Source: Owenia fusiformis (lineage: Eukaryota; Annelida; Polychaeta; Sabellida; Oweniidae). Taken from it: a stretch of 62,000 nt of DNA. Made by a program: the position numbers and the translations under genes. Shown here one piece after another: positions 35,001 through 45,070 of the stretch (the stretch's first letter is position 1; every line of letters begins with the position of its first letter). Under the pieces are notes generated by a model. The model saw nothing but the letters and a program-made list of their open reading frames with translations. It had not been told where the DNA came from and ran no database searches. Location of the stretch: the NCBI GenBank assembly GCA_903813345.2, contig CAIIXF020000001.1, positions 1-62,000 on the forward strand, in the 5' to 3' direction.

Positions 35001-35744
35001 ATAATGTGTTATGGTCAATCCATCTTTTGGTTGCCATAATGTTTTATGGCCCAACCCTCTTTGGTAACCGTAATATGTTATGGGCAGTCCCTCTTTTGGT
35101 TGCCATAATGTGTTATGGGCAATCCCTTTTTTGGATACCATAATGTGTAATGGGCAATCCCTCTTTTGGTTGCCATAATGTGTTATGGGCAATCCCTCTT
35201 TTGGTTACAATTATGTGTTATGGTCAATCCTTCTTTTGGTTACCATAATATGTTATGGGCAATCCCTCTTTTGGTTGCCATAATGTGTTATGGGCAATCC
35301 CTCTTTTGGTTACAATAATATGTTATGGGTAATCCCTCCTTTGGTTACAATAATGTGTTATGGTCAATCCATCTTTTGGTTACCATAATATGTTATGGGC
35401 AATCCTTCTTTTGGTTACAATAATGTGTTGTATGGGCAATCCCTCTTTTGGTAACCGTAATATGTTATGGGCAATCCCTCTTTTGGTTACCATAATATGT
35501 TATGGGCAATCCTTCTTTTGGTTACCATAATATGTTATGGGCAATCCCTCTTTTGGTTGCCACAATGTGTTATGGGCAATCCCTCTTTTGGTTACCATAA
35601 TATGTTATGGGCAATCCCTCTTTTGGTTACAATAATGTGTTATGGTCAATCCTTCTTTTGGTTACCATAATATGTTATGGGCAATCCCTCTTTTGGTTGC
35701 CATAATGTGTTATGGGCAATCCCTCTTTTGGTTACAATAATATG
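32046..35744 (+). repeat. 35-bp minisatellite, left part, from the exon 6 donor
   Basis: Unit GGTTACCATAATGTGTTATG plus GGCAATCCCTCTTTT (35 bp). The first recognisable unit overlaps the donor itself (GTATGTTATGGCATTCATTC, then TTTTGGTTACC). About 100 units in this part. Variants include CCATC/CCCTC, TTGCC/TTACC/TTACAA, and a shortened TTTATGGCCCAACCCTC unit that recurs as part of larger duplicated blocks; for example 33301-33750 resembles 34276-34730. Short + and - frames inside it are repeat shadows. Confidence 0.97.
32265..32377. mobile_element. 113-bp MITE inserted in the 35-bp array
   Basis: Perfect 12-bp TIRs CAGGGTTCTCAC (32265-32276) and GTGAGAACCCTG (32366-32377) inside otherwise regular units. 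The CAGGG start resembles hAT-superfamily ends. The flanks (TTCCTTAC and TTTACCAT) are not a clean 8-bp duplication, so the assignment is tentative. Confidence 0.65.
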
Positions 35745-35800
35745 TGTTACAGTAGTGAGCTACATGTATATTATATTCTACTATATTCACCTATAGTTTT
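35745..35800 (+). repeat. Inverted 56-bp copy of the LTR's U3 end at the outer edge
   Basis: TGTTACAGTAGTGAGCTACA up to CACCTATAGTTTT is the exact reverse complement of 41239-41294, the outer end of the other LTR. Hence both outer ends of the integrated element are U3 ends and form a perfect 56-bp terminal inverted repeat. The next 10 bp (35801-35810, CCCCAATTTC) equal 40428-40437, the leader beside the 5' LTR. Confidence 0.95.
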
Positions 35801-35810
35801 CCCCAATTTC

Positions 35811-36667
35811 TGTTACGTTCGAAAATAACAGAAAGTAAAAACAGCAATTAAAATATGATAACAATATATTTATATTTTGAAAACTAAATAATATAACAAT
35901 AATATAAAGGAGGTTTAATACTTAAGTGATGTCCAATCAATGATACGGCTTATTCTAGATGTCGATAAATGTCGTTGATGATCCTTGAGAATGTTCCAGA
36001 TCACGAAATGATTCAATAATCGTTAATAGCTCTCCAATGTTTGTAATAATCCAATAATGTTTGTTGTAATCCTATAATGTTCGTATCCAATAATGTTTGA
36101 TGATAATCCACAAATGTTTGATGATAATCCACAAATGTTTATGATAATCCATATATAGAGTGTGTTATAATATATGTCCATATAAAGTCCTCAGGTTGTA
36201 TGTTTGTAGTGTTATAAATGTTCCCACAGTATGTGTCTGTTATTTTCTGCTAAGAAGATGTCTTTTGATCAACTTTGAAATTCTGCTTTATTTAGTTCCT
36301 TTGAGATGTCCAGTTATGATTACTTAATTATCTGCTAGCGAGAGTCACTGTGCTGTTCTTTTTTATAATGTGAAAGAATGATCCAGAAACGAATCTTCTG
36401 GAACTACATCTTGATTGGACATCTTTAGTGACATGATTCAATCTGATTAAATGTTTACTAGTTTCCGAATATTCTAGAAGGTCAAGAGTTAATGAGTCAT
36501 TCAGTTCAGTTTTGTTTACAAGATACAGTGTATAATGTCATTGTGACCTTGACCTAAGATCTCTAATGAAGCATAGCTCAACATATACAGCAAGCATAGA
36601 TTACAAATTAAAAAACTATAGGTGAATATAGTAGAATATAATATACATGTAGCTCACTACTGTAACA
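35811..36667 (-). repeat. 3' LTR, 857 bp
   Basis: On the + strand it starts TGTTACGTTCG and ends CTACTGTAACA, so the element strand has TGTTACAG...CGTAACA. Identical to 40438-41294. It contains several ATAATGTTTGATGATAATCC-type short repeats near 36040-36150. TATA-like ATATATAGAG near 36151 and TATAAAG near 36181 lie on the + strand. Confidence 0.95.
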
Positions 36668-36679
36668 CCTCCCTCCTTA
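36668..36679 (-). other. Polypurine tract
   Basis: Read on the minus strand, TAAGGAGGGAGG directly abuts the 3' LTR. This is the expected primer site for plus-strand DNA synthesis of an LTR retrotransposon. Confidence 0.8.
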
Positions 36680-37257
36680 AAAGAAAAGTTTTGAATGCAA
36701 TGAAAAACTTTTACAATAATATCTTGAGTAGCGAGCGTTACAATTTTTAAAAGTGAGGTTGAGACTTACATGATATTTGTTTACAATATTCTTTTTTTTA
36801 TATGCAGTATGTTTACAAGTATATAATACTTTCCATCGTTACAGTGTGAGTACAATCTAATAACATATAATGTTCTTATAATCCCATACTACAATAATAT
36901 CTACATAAGTTATGCATTAAGTCATAAATACAATACACGCAATAGATCATATAACATGTACAATAGCAAACATTTTTGAGTCTGACAAACACTAAACTAG
37001 TACAATGTTTTAAATTATCACATGATCTTATGTAAGTATTTCTAATAGTACAATCTCGTATTATCTAGTGATCTAGTGACACTATTTAATGATCACCTAT
37101 GATGCTCACATAATCTAATACAATCTTATAGTTCACATAATATCAATTTCACTATTTAGGCAAATGTTTTATATATTGTTAAAATAAAGTGACAGTTATC
37201 AGAAACATCTAATTTGCCTATCATATAATATAATCTTCATGAGTTAATCATTATAAT
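36680..37257 (-). other. Retrotransposon 3' non-coding remnant
   Basis: About 580 bp between the end of the frame and the polypurine tract, without any reverse transcriptase or RNase H similarity. An intact element of this group would carry roughly 2 kb of coding sequence here, so a deletion is inferred. Confidence 0.6.
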
Positions 37258-40200
37258 TTACAATATCTGACTCTTGAATAACATATAGTTGTCATTTACA
37301 TACAAGTTTGGCCTGAGGGCTAAGAGCACAAGGTCATGCTGAGTAAGAAATTTATCACGCTGAACATACCTTTTCATCATGTGTAGCTCTTTACACCTCA
37401 CAGGAGTAGTTTTATCAATGCAAAAGAAATCATTCAGCACTGAGTCAGATTGTAAGTCAGATATAAGCTCCTTTGATAGCCCAACTAATGTGAAATTGTT
37501 GATTTGTGATTTCACAATATACTTGGTTTTGCTATTCTTAAGCATAAGGAGTGATTTTATTTCTGGAAACTGTGTGGCCATAGAAAGAATAGTGAGCAGA
37601 TATTGATTATTAGATTTTGTTTTTGGTAATGGACCAACACAGTCAATAAGAACCTTACTAAATGGTTCATCAAATGCAGGTATAGGGTGTAAAGGAGCAA
37701 TTGGAATTTTCTGGTTAGGTTTCCCTACCATTTGACATGTGTAACAAGACCTACAATACTCTTGGACATCTTGTTTTAATTTGGGCCAATAGAAATGATT
37801 GAGTATTTTATGGTATGTTTTAGTTACTCCTAAATGACCTGCCATGGGAGAATCATGAGCTAGACTCAAGATTTCCTTATGATACGATTTGGGGACAACA
37901 ATTTGATGCACAATTGCCCAATCGTCTTCAGGGGAAGCTTCAGGAGGTCTCCACTTTCGCATTAATATGCCATCCTTTTTGTAGAAACAAACAGGGACCT
38001 TGTCAGCTTCATCAATAGTAAGACATCTTTTATGAAGATCAATGAGTGATGGATCATGCTCTTGTTCATAAATTAACATGTGTTTAGAATGAGGATCATT
38101 TTTCAAAGAATCACTATCAGAAATAGAGGATGAAACCTCAGAACTAGAAGAGGATGAAACCTCAGAACAAGGAGGGGATGAAACCTCATGAACACTAGCA
38201 GAAGAAGATGAAACTTCATCAGGACTAGCAAGAGCGGGCGAAACCGCATTAAAATAGTGATCCTGCTCAGAAGGTGAATCACCCCTGGCAATAGGCTTTT
38301 TCAATGAAGAATATGCCTCAATAGATGACTGCTTGGCTCGAACAGAAGGCTGTTTCAATGAAGAATTTGCCTTTAAAATAGGATAAGGATCATCTTTAAC
38401 AAGTGGTGAGTGACATTCATCATCAAACAAGGAGCTTAAAAAACCACTATCAAAGTCATCTCCCACAGACGAATCCCCGCTATCAGCTAACCTTTTAGCC
38501 ATAGCCCTAGTAACAGCACAAGCAGGATATATATCAGAGTCCTCTTGGACAGAATCCTCAATAGAACAAGGCTGATCAGAAACAATGGGGTCTAATGATA
38601 CCTTACCCCCAGCTAAATCATTGCCTAAAAGCAATGCGACTCCTTCAACAGGAAGTTGTGGCCTAACACCAACAATAACTGGCCCTTTGACTAACTCTGA
38701 TGTGATATGAATACGATGGAGGGGAACTTTAGTAAAACCTAATTCAATGCCTTGCATCAAGATATGGGTACCTGTGAATGACTCCTCAGATAAAGGAAGG
38801 ACACCTTCTAATAACAAAGTCTGAGATGCACCCGTGTCTCTAAGAATCTTAATTGGCTTTGAATTGGTACCATCACTTGACAGTGACACAGATCCTTCCG
38901 ACATGAAAGGCTTATAATCCTCCATAATATCACTATGAGTTGATTTCTCAGTATGAGTATATGAATCCCAAACAATGGGCTTTCTTGAAATGGGAACAGT
39001 AGCACAACCATTTGAATGAGCAGAACCAGACATCTCTCTTCTATTCTTAATCCTATAGCATTCAGAAATAAGATGACCAGGCTTTTTACAATAGTTACAG
39101 GTGACATTTGATGTTGGACCTGACGATTTTGATTGATCTGATTTTGAGCTAGAGCTCTGTGATGAATAAGACTGGTCTTTTGCTTTGTTTGATGTATTTG
39201 ATGATGAGGACTGGTTTGATTTTGTATCATATGAAGGTTTGTTACCTTGATAACCTCTAAAGTTAGGATTGCCCTTGATAAAACTACCCTTATGAGTAAG
39301 AGCATAATCATCAGACAGGGTGGCAGCTTGGCTTAAAGTTTCTACCTTGTGTTCATCTAAGTAAGTTCTAATGTGATACTGAACACAGTTTTTAAATTGT
39401 TCTATTAGCATAAGCTCTCTGAGCTTTTTAAACTCTTCAGATACATCTTTAGAGACAAGCCACCTGTCAAAAAGCTGCTCTTGCTCTCTAGCAAACTCAA
39501 CATGGGTTTGGTCACTCTGTTTGTGGGCATTTCTAAATTTTTGTCTGTAAGCTTCTGGTACTAGTTCATAAGCTTTAAGAATTGCATTTTTAACTAGGTC
39601 ATAATCAGAGCATACTTCTCCTGAGAGAGAGGCAAATATTTCACTTGCTTTACCAATGAATACACTCTGGAGCATAACTGGCCATGCAGATTTAGGCCAG
39701 TCTAGGCTCTGAGCAACTTTTTCAAAATGTGTAAAGTATTTATCAACATTTTTCTCTTGAAATTTAGGTACAAATTTGAGAAATTTTGAAGCATCAAATC
39801 TATTTTCAAAATGTTGATGCATAGTAGCATGTTCCTCAGATTTGGATTGAGCTTCTATCTCAAGACGTTTTAATTCAATTTCTCTCTGAATTTCTTGTTC
39901 TCTCATTTGTCTTTCATTTTCTCTTTTTTCTCTTTCATTTTGCATTTCTAACTCTTTTTCTCTCAATTCTCTAATTTCTCTTTCTTTTTGAATTTCTAAC
40001 TCTTTCACTCTCAATTCTTTTTCATTTTGCAACTCTTTTTCTCTCAATTCCCTAATTTCTCTTTCTTTTTGAATTTCTAACTCTTTCTCTCTCAATTCAA
40101 GTTCTTTAAGCCTAGTAGGATCAGTATGCTCGACATGCTGGGCTGGCTCCTCAGGCAGAAGTGATTCTGCGACCAAATATTGAAGTACAAAGTTTTTAAT

Positions 40201-40332
40201 TGTACCTTTATTGTATGAGCTTTTGACTGACAGGCCAACATGTTTCGCAATTGCCAGAAGTTCAGTTTTCTTTAAATCATCAAATTCCTCCAAAGAGGGC
40301 GCTTCTAAGAATGTCTCAACCTCAAAACTCAT
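37258..40332 (-). CDS. Gag-protease-integrase polyprotein of a Gmr1-like element, truncated
   Basis: A single 1024-codon frame. Residues about 15-55 are a SAP-like N-terminal segment; about 75-170 a charged coiled coil of repeated REKELEIQKEREI; about 180-350 a SCAN-like Gag/capsid region (RFDASKFLKFVPKF, AYELVPEAYRQKFR); about 410 a zinc knuckle CNYCKKPGHLISEC; about 497 the aspartic protease motif DTGAS; about 700-760 a serine-rich linker with SSSSEVSS repeats; about 825-865 the integrase H2C2 zinc finger (HDSPMAGHLG, CRSCYTCQ); about 897 the first catalytic Asp region (VLIDCVGPLP). After about residue 930 integrase similarity fades and the second Asp and the Glu are not recognisable. Integrase directly following protease, with no RT between them, is the order of Gmr1-type Ty3/gypsy elements (Ty1/copia-like pol order). 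The core integrase is broken, so the protein cannot integrate by itself. Confidence 0.9.
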   Translation of the reverse strand: MSFEVETFLEAPSLEEFDDLKKTELLAIAKHVGLSVKSSYNKGTIKNFVLQYLVAESLLPEEPAQHVEHTDPTRLKELELREKELEIQKEREIRELREKELQNEKELRVKELEIQKEREIRELREKELEMQNEREKRENERQMREQEIQREIELKRLEIEAQSKSEEHATMHQHFENRFDASKFLKFVPKFQEKNVDKYFTHFEKVAQSLDWPKSAWPVMLQSVFIGKASEIFASLSGEVCSDYDLVKNAILKAYELVPEAYRQKFRNAHKQSDQTHVEFAREQEQLFDRWLVSKDVSEEFKKLRELMLIEQFKNCVQYHIRTYLDEHKVETLSQAATLSDDYALTHKGSFIKGNPNFRGYQGNKPSYDTKSNQSSSSNTSNKAKDQSYSSQSSSSKSDQSKSSGPTSNVTCNYCKKPGHLISECYRIKNRREMSGSAHSNGCATVPISRKPIVWDSYTHTEKSTHSDIMEDYKPFMSEGSVSLSSDGTNSKPIKILRDTGASQTLLLEGVLPLSEESFTGTHILMQGIELGFTKVPLHRIHITSELVKGPVIVGVRPQLPVEGVALLLGNDLAGGKVSLDPIVSDQPCSIEDSVQEDSDIYPACAVTRAMAKRLADSGDSSVGDDFDSGFLSSLFDDECHSPLVKDDPYPILKANSSLKQPSVRAKQSSIEAYSSLKKPIARGDSPSEQDHYFNAVSPALASPDEVSSSSASVHEVSSPPCSEVSSSSSSEVSSSISDSDSLKNDPHSKHMLIYEQEHDPSLIDLHKRCLTIDEADKVPVCFYKKDGILMRKWRPPEASPEDDWAIVHQIVVPKSYHKEILSLAHDSPMAGHLGVTKTYHKILNHFYWPKLKQDVQEYCRSCYTCQMVGKPNQKIPIAPLHPIPAFDEPFSKVLIDCVGPLPKTKSNNQYLLTILSMATQFPEIKSLLMLKNSKTKYIVKSQINNFTLVGLSKELISDLQSDSVLNDFFCIDKTTPVRCKELHMMKRYVQRDKFLTQHDLVLLALRPNLYVNDNYMLFKSQIL

Positions 40333-40414
40333 TTTCAGTTAATTGCTGTCTTCACAATATAAATTCACAATTTTCGAATTTTGAAATATTTGAATTTTAG
40401 CTTGTTGTAGTTGT

Positions 40415-40432
40415 ATCCCGGACAAGCCCCCA
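40415..40432 (-). other. Primer binding site, tRNA-Pro type
   Basis: Read on the minus strand, TGGGGGCTTGTCCGGGAT lies 5 nt after the 5' LTR. It differs at one position from the tRNA-Pro primer site known from gammaretroviruses, so priming by tRNA-Pro is inferred. Confidence 0.75.
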
Positions 40433-40437
40433 ATTTC

Positions 40438-41294
40438 TGTTACGTTCGAAAATAACAGAAAGTAAAAACAGCAATTAAAATATGATAACAATATATTTAT
40501 ATTTTGAAAACTAAATAATATAACAATAATATAAAGGAGGTTTAATACTTAAGTGATGTCCAATCAATGATACGGCTTATTCTAGATGTCGATAAATGTC
40601 GTTGATGATCCTTGAGAATGTTCCAGATCACGAAATGATTCAATAATCGTTAATAGCTCTCCAATGTTTGTAATAATCCAATAATGTTTGTTGTAATCCT
40701 ATAATGTTCGTATCCAATAATGTTTGATGATAATCCACAAATGTTTGATGATAATCCACAAATGTTTATGATAATCCATATATAGAGTGTGTTATAATAT
40801 ATGTCCATATAAAGTCCTCAGGTTGTATGTTTGTAGTGTTATAAATGTTCCCACAGTATGTGTCTGTTATTTTCTGCTAAGAAGATGTCTTTTGATCAAC
40901 TTTGAAATTCTGCTTTATTTAGTTCCTTTGAGATGTCCAGTTATGATTACTTAATTATCTGCTAGCGAGAGTCACTGTGCTGTTCTTTTTTATAATGTGA
41001 AAGAATGATCCAGAAACGAATCTTCTGGAACTACATCTTGATTGGACATCTTTAGTGACATGATTCAATCTGATTAAATGTTTACTAGTTTCCGAATATT
41101 CTAGAAGGTCAAGAGTTAATGAGTCATTCAGTTCAGTTTTGTTTACAAGATACAGTGTATAATGTCATTGTGACCTTGACCTAAGATCTCTAATGAAGCA
41201 TAGCTCAACATATACAGCAAGCATAGATTACAAATTAAAAAACTATAGGTGAATATAGTAGAATATAATATACATGTAGCTCACTACTGTAACA
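40438..41294 (-). repeat. 5' LTR, 857 bp
   Basis: Identical to the 3' LTR at 35811-36667 over all 857 bp. As the two LTRs are made identical at integration, this marks a very recent insertion, or very recent gene conversion. Its outer end is followed by TATG and intact array units. Confidence 0.95.
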
Positions 41295-43670
41295 TATGTT
41301 ATGGTCAATCCTTCTTTAGGTTACAATAATGTTTTATGGGCAATCCCTCTTTTGGTTGCCATAATGTGTTATGGGCAATCCCTCTTTTGGTTACAATAAT
41401 ATGTTATGGGTAATCCCTCCTTTGGTTACAATAATGTGTTGTATGGGCAATCCCTCTTTTGGTAACCGTAATATGTTATGGGCAATCCCTCTTTTGGTTA
41501 CAATAATGTGTTATGGTCAATCCATCTTTTGGTTGCCATAATGTTTTATGGCCCAACCCTCTTTGGTTACAATAATGTGTTATGGGCAATCCCTCTTTTG
41601 GTTGCCATAATGTGTTATGGGCAATCCATCTTTTGGTTACCGTAATGTGTTATGGGCAATCCATCTTTTGGTTACCATAATGTGTTATGGGCAATCACTC
41701 TTTTGGTTACAATAATGTGTTATGGGCAATCCCTCTTTTGGTAACCGTAATATGTTATGGGCAATCCCTCTTTTGGTTACAATAATGTGTTATGGTCAAT
41801 CCATCTTTTGGTTGCCATAATGTTTTATGGCCCAACCCTCTTTGGTTACAATAATGTGTTATGGGCAATCCCTCTTTTGGTTGCCATAATGTGTTATGGG
41901 CAATCCATCTTTTGGTTACAATAATGTGTTATGGGCAATCCCTCTTTTGGTTGCCATAATGTGTTATGGGCAATCCATCTTTTCGTTACAATAATGTGTT
42001 ATTGGCAATCCCTCTTTTGGTAACCGTAATATGTTATGGGCAATCCCTCTTTTGGTTACCATAATATGTTATGGGTAATCCCTCCTTTGGTTACAATAAT
42101 GTGTTATGGGCAATCCCTCTTTTGGTAACCGTAATATGTTATGGGCAATCCCTCTTTTGGTTACAATAATGTGTTATGGTCTATCCATCTTTTGGTTGCC
42201 ATAATGTTTTATGGCCCAACCCTCTTTGGTTACAATAATGTGTTATGGGCAATCCCTCTTTTGGTTGCCATAATGTGTTATGGGCAATCCCTCTTTTGGT
42301 TACAATAATATGTTATGGGTAATCCCTCCTTTGGTTACAATAATGTGTTATGGGTAATCCCTCCTTTGGTTACAATAATGTGTTATGGGTAATTCCTCTT
42401 TTGGTTACAATAATGTGTTATGGTCAATCCATCTTTTGGTTACAATAATGTGTTATGGGCAATTTCTCTTTTGGTTGCCATAATGTGTTATGGGCAATCT
42501 CTCTTTTGGTTACAATAATGTGTTATGGGCAATCCCTCTTTTGGTTGCCATAATGTGTTATGGGCAATCCCTCTTTTGGTTACAATAATATGTTATGGGT
42601 AATCCCTCCTTTGGTTACAATAATGTGTTATGGGTAATCCCTCCTTTGGTTACAATAATGTGTTATGGGTAATTCCTCTTTTGGTTGCCATAATGTGTTA
42701 TGGGCAATCTCTCTTTTGGTTACCATTATGTGTTATGGGCAATCCCTCTTTTGGTTACCATTATGTGTTATGGTTAGTCCATCTTTTGGTTACAATAATG
42801 TTTTATGGGCAATCCATCTTTTGGTTACAATAATATGTTATGGGTAATCCCTCCTTTGGTTACAATAATGTGTTATGGGTAATCCCTCCTTTGGTTACAA
42901 TAATGTGTTATGGGTAATTCCTCTTTTAGTTACCATTATGTGTTATGGTCAATTCCTCTTTTGGTTACAATAATGTGTTATGGGTAATTCCTCTTTTGGT
43001 TACCATTATGTGTTATGGGCAATCCCTCTTTTGGTTACCATTATGTGTTATGGTTAGTCCATCTTTTGGTTACAATAATGTTTTATGGCCAATCCATCTT
43101 TTGGTTACAATAATGTGTTATGGGCAATCCCTCTTTTGGTTGCCATAATGTGTTATGGGCAATCCCTCTTTTGGTTACAATAATATGTTATGGGTAATCC
43201 CTCTTTTGGTTACAATAATGTGTTATGGGCAATCCCTCCTTTGGTTACAATAATGTGTTATGGGCAATCCCTCTTTTGGTAACCGTAATATGTTATGGGC
43301 AATCCCTCTTTTGGTTGCCATAATGTGTTATGGGCAATCCTTCTTTTGGTTACCATAATGTTTTTTAGTCAATCCTTTTTTGGATACCATAATGTGTAAT
43401 GGGCAATCCCTCTTTTGGTTACCATAATGTGTTATGGGCAATCCTTCTTTTGGTTACCATAATGTTTTATAGTCAATCCCTTTTTTGGTAACCATAATGT
43501 GTAATGGGCAATCCCTCTTTTGGTTACCATAATGTGTTATGGGCAATCCTTCTTTTGGTTACCATAATGTGTTATGGTCAATCCTTCTTTTGCTTAATAT
43601 AATGTTTTATAGTCAATCCCTTTTTTGGTTACCATAATGTGTAATGGGCAATCCCTATCTTTGTTACAGA
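41295..43670 (+). repeat. 35-bp minisatellite, right part
   Basis: Continuation of the array at 32046-35744, about 68 more units, split by the retrotransposon. Higher-order blocks occur: CCCTCCTTTGGTTACAATAA units repeat in groups near 42300-42420, 42590-42680 and 42840-42920. The last units near 43360-43670 are more varied (TTTTATAGTCAATCC) and end at CTATCTTTGTTACAG. Confidence 0.97.
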
Positions 43671-43870
43671 GAAAGGTAGGACTGAAGTGATATGAATTGA
43701 TTGTCAGTTTAGGTTTAAAGTTTTTTATTATCATTTAAACAAAACAAATTACAAACACAGCATTGTCAGTGATAGTTTATATATACTGCCCATGTAATAA
43801 CCCTTTAAATAACAAGGATCGCTTAGGCTGTTGCATGTTTAACTTCTTCCATAGCTGATATATATATATA

Positions 43871-44482
43871 GGTTATTTCATGCTTGATTTTCAATATGAA
43901 TTTTATTCCAGGGTAATATGATATTGACCGAGGGAAATATGATATTGACCGAACGAGCGTAGCAAGTGAGTGTCAATATGATATTTACCGAGGTCAATGT
44001 CATATTTCCCGTGGAATAAAATTCATATTGAAAATCAAGCATGAAATAACCTTTTTATTCCATAATTCAATTTTTGAGAATTCAAGGAAAAAGATATTTC
44101 AAGAAAATTGAAAAATTGAAAATTTTTTAAATAAATGAAAATTTTTGAAAAAAAAACTTTTTTTGAAAAAAAGGGACAATATGATTTTTTACAGGGACAA
44201 TATGATTTTTCGAGTATATATGATTTTAAGAGGGATAATATGATTTTATTTCCCAGGGAAAACAGTAGTATTATGGAATAAATAGAGGTTATTTAATGGG
44301 TTAGATGGAATATGAATTTTATTTCAAGGGAAAATATGATATTGACCAAGGAAAATATCATATTGACCGAGGGCGACAGTCCGAGTGTAAATATGATATT
44401 TTCCAAGGCCAATATCATATTTTCTTGAGGAAAAATTCATATTCCATCCCCAACATCAATAACATATTTATTCCATAATCTT
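43871..44482. mobile_element. Double-hairpin element with a perfect 40-bp palindrome arm
   Basis: Hairpin 1 has 40-bp arms, 43871-43910 and 44012-44051, which are exact reverse complements; inside are imperfect GATATTGACCGAGG pairs and the tip GAACGAGCGTAGCAAGTGAG. Hairpin 2 (about 44271-44482, core 44304-44448) has arms with GATGGAATATGAATTTT and ATTATGGAATAAAT and the tip GAGGGCGACAGTCCGAGTG. An A-rich spacer lies between them. No ORF. A partial relative at about 44690-44757 (TTTTATTCCCTG, GGGGAAAACATG, TTATTATGGAATAA) ends just before the exon 7 acceptor. Confidence 0.8.
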
Positions 44483-44773
44483 TTTCTGAAATTTGTTTTG
44501 TATGTCGTCACCCAATGATGGTGACATTTAATTTATTGCATGAAATTTTCAACTTTTGTTTAATACCAAGTTTTAAAATAGAAATAGTTTATAATAATAT
44601 TAAATATTATATATATAATAATTATTAAGTCTCATGAACTTGTCTGATATTTCTGATACGGGATCTGGGATTTTGGCTGATACGAGATCTGATTTTTTGA
44701 ATATCAATTTTATTCCCTGTTATTTTCCCGGGGAAAACATGTTATTATGGAATAATATATTCTTTTCCTGCAG

Positions 44774-44873
44774 GTCCATGGCAGCATTTGCAGGAATGTG
44801 TGATGGTGGTTCCACAGAGGATGGTTGCCAGGCTGCTTCTAGAGATGAAACTACTATCAATGCTCTTGATATG
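44774..44873 (+). CDS. RERE: RERE/Atrophin-family corepressor, coding exon 7 (ELM2)
   Basis: 100 bp between acceptor TTTCCTGCAG and donor GTGAGT, phase 2 in and phase 0 out. Reads (R)[51 protein letters not shown] is identical to vertebrate RERE as I know it, and AASRD(D/E)TT.NAL continues the match. This is the most conserved stretch of the gene in the window and separates RERE from MTA and other ELM2 proteins. Confidence 0.98.
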
Positions 44874-45070
44874 GTGAGTTGATCCTCTTCAAATAATTTG
44901 CAATTGAAGAACAGTTAAAACTTCAAAATTAAAGAAATATTCTCATTTTTATGTTATTCTGTGTCAAATGATTAAAAATTTATTTTTTAGGTTATCACTA
45001 TTTTTGGTAAACAATATATCATTTTATTTCTTTGATTCATAAATGTTAACGTGTTTGTGGTGTTTTCCAG

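Larger units (their letters stand above)
35745..41294 (-). mobile_element. Young Gmr1-like Ty3/gypsy LTR retrotransposon, internally deleted
   Basis: Antisense to RERE, inserted in the 35-bp array. TATG flanks both ends (35741-35744 and 41295-41298); removing the insertion and one TATG restores a normal array unit. In element orientation the order is 5' LTR (41294-40438), PBS, one gag-pro-int frame, polypurine tract, 3' LTR (36667-35811), then an abnormal tail. The tail is 10 bp identical to the start of the leader (35801-35810) plus 56 bp that are the exact inverse of the U3 start (35745-35800). The two LTRs are both 857 bp and identical at every base. Reverse transcriptase and RNase H are absent, so this copy must have been mobilised by enzymes from another element. 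Confidence 0.95.

Noticed and set aside
38808-39311. A 167-codon minus-strand frame inside the gag region
   Set aside because: Overlaps the polyprotein in another frame; composition reflects Ser/Gln-rich codons read out of frame.
32046-43670. Many 60-103-codon frames on both strands
   Set aside because: Shadows of the 35-bp array, which happens to stay open for three units (105 bp) in several frames.
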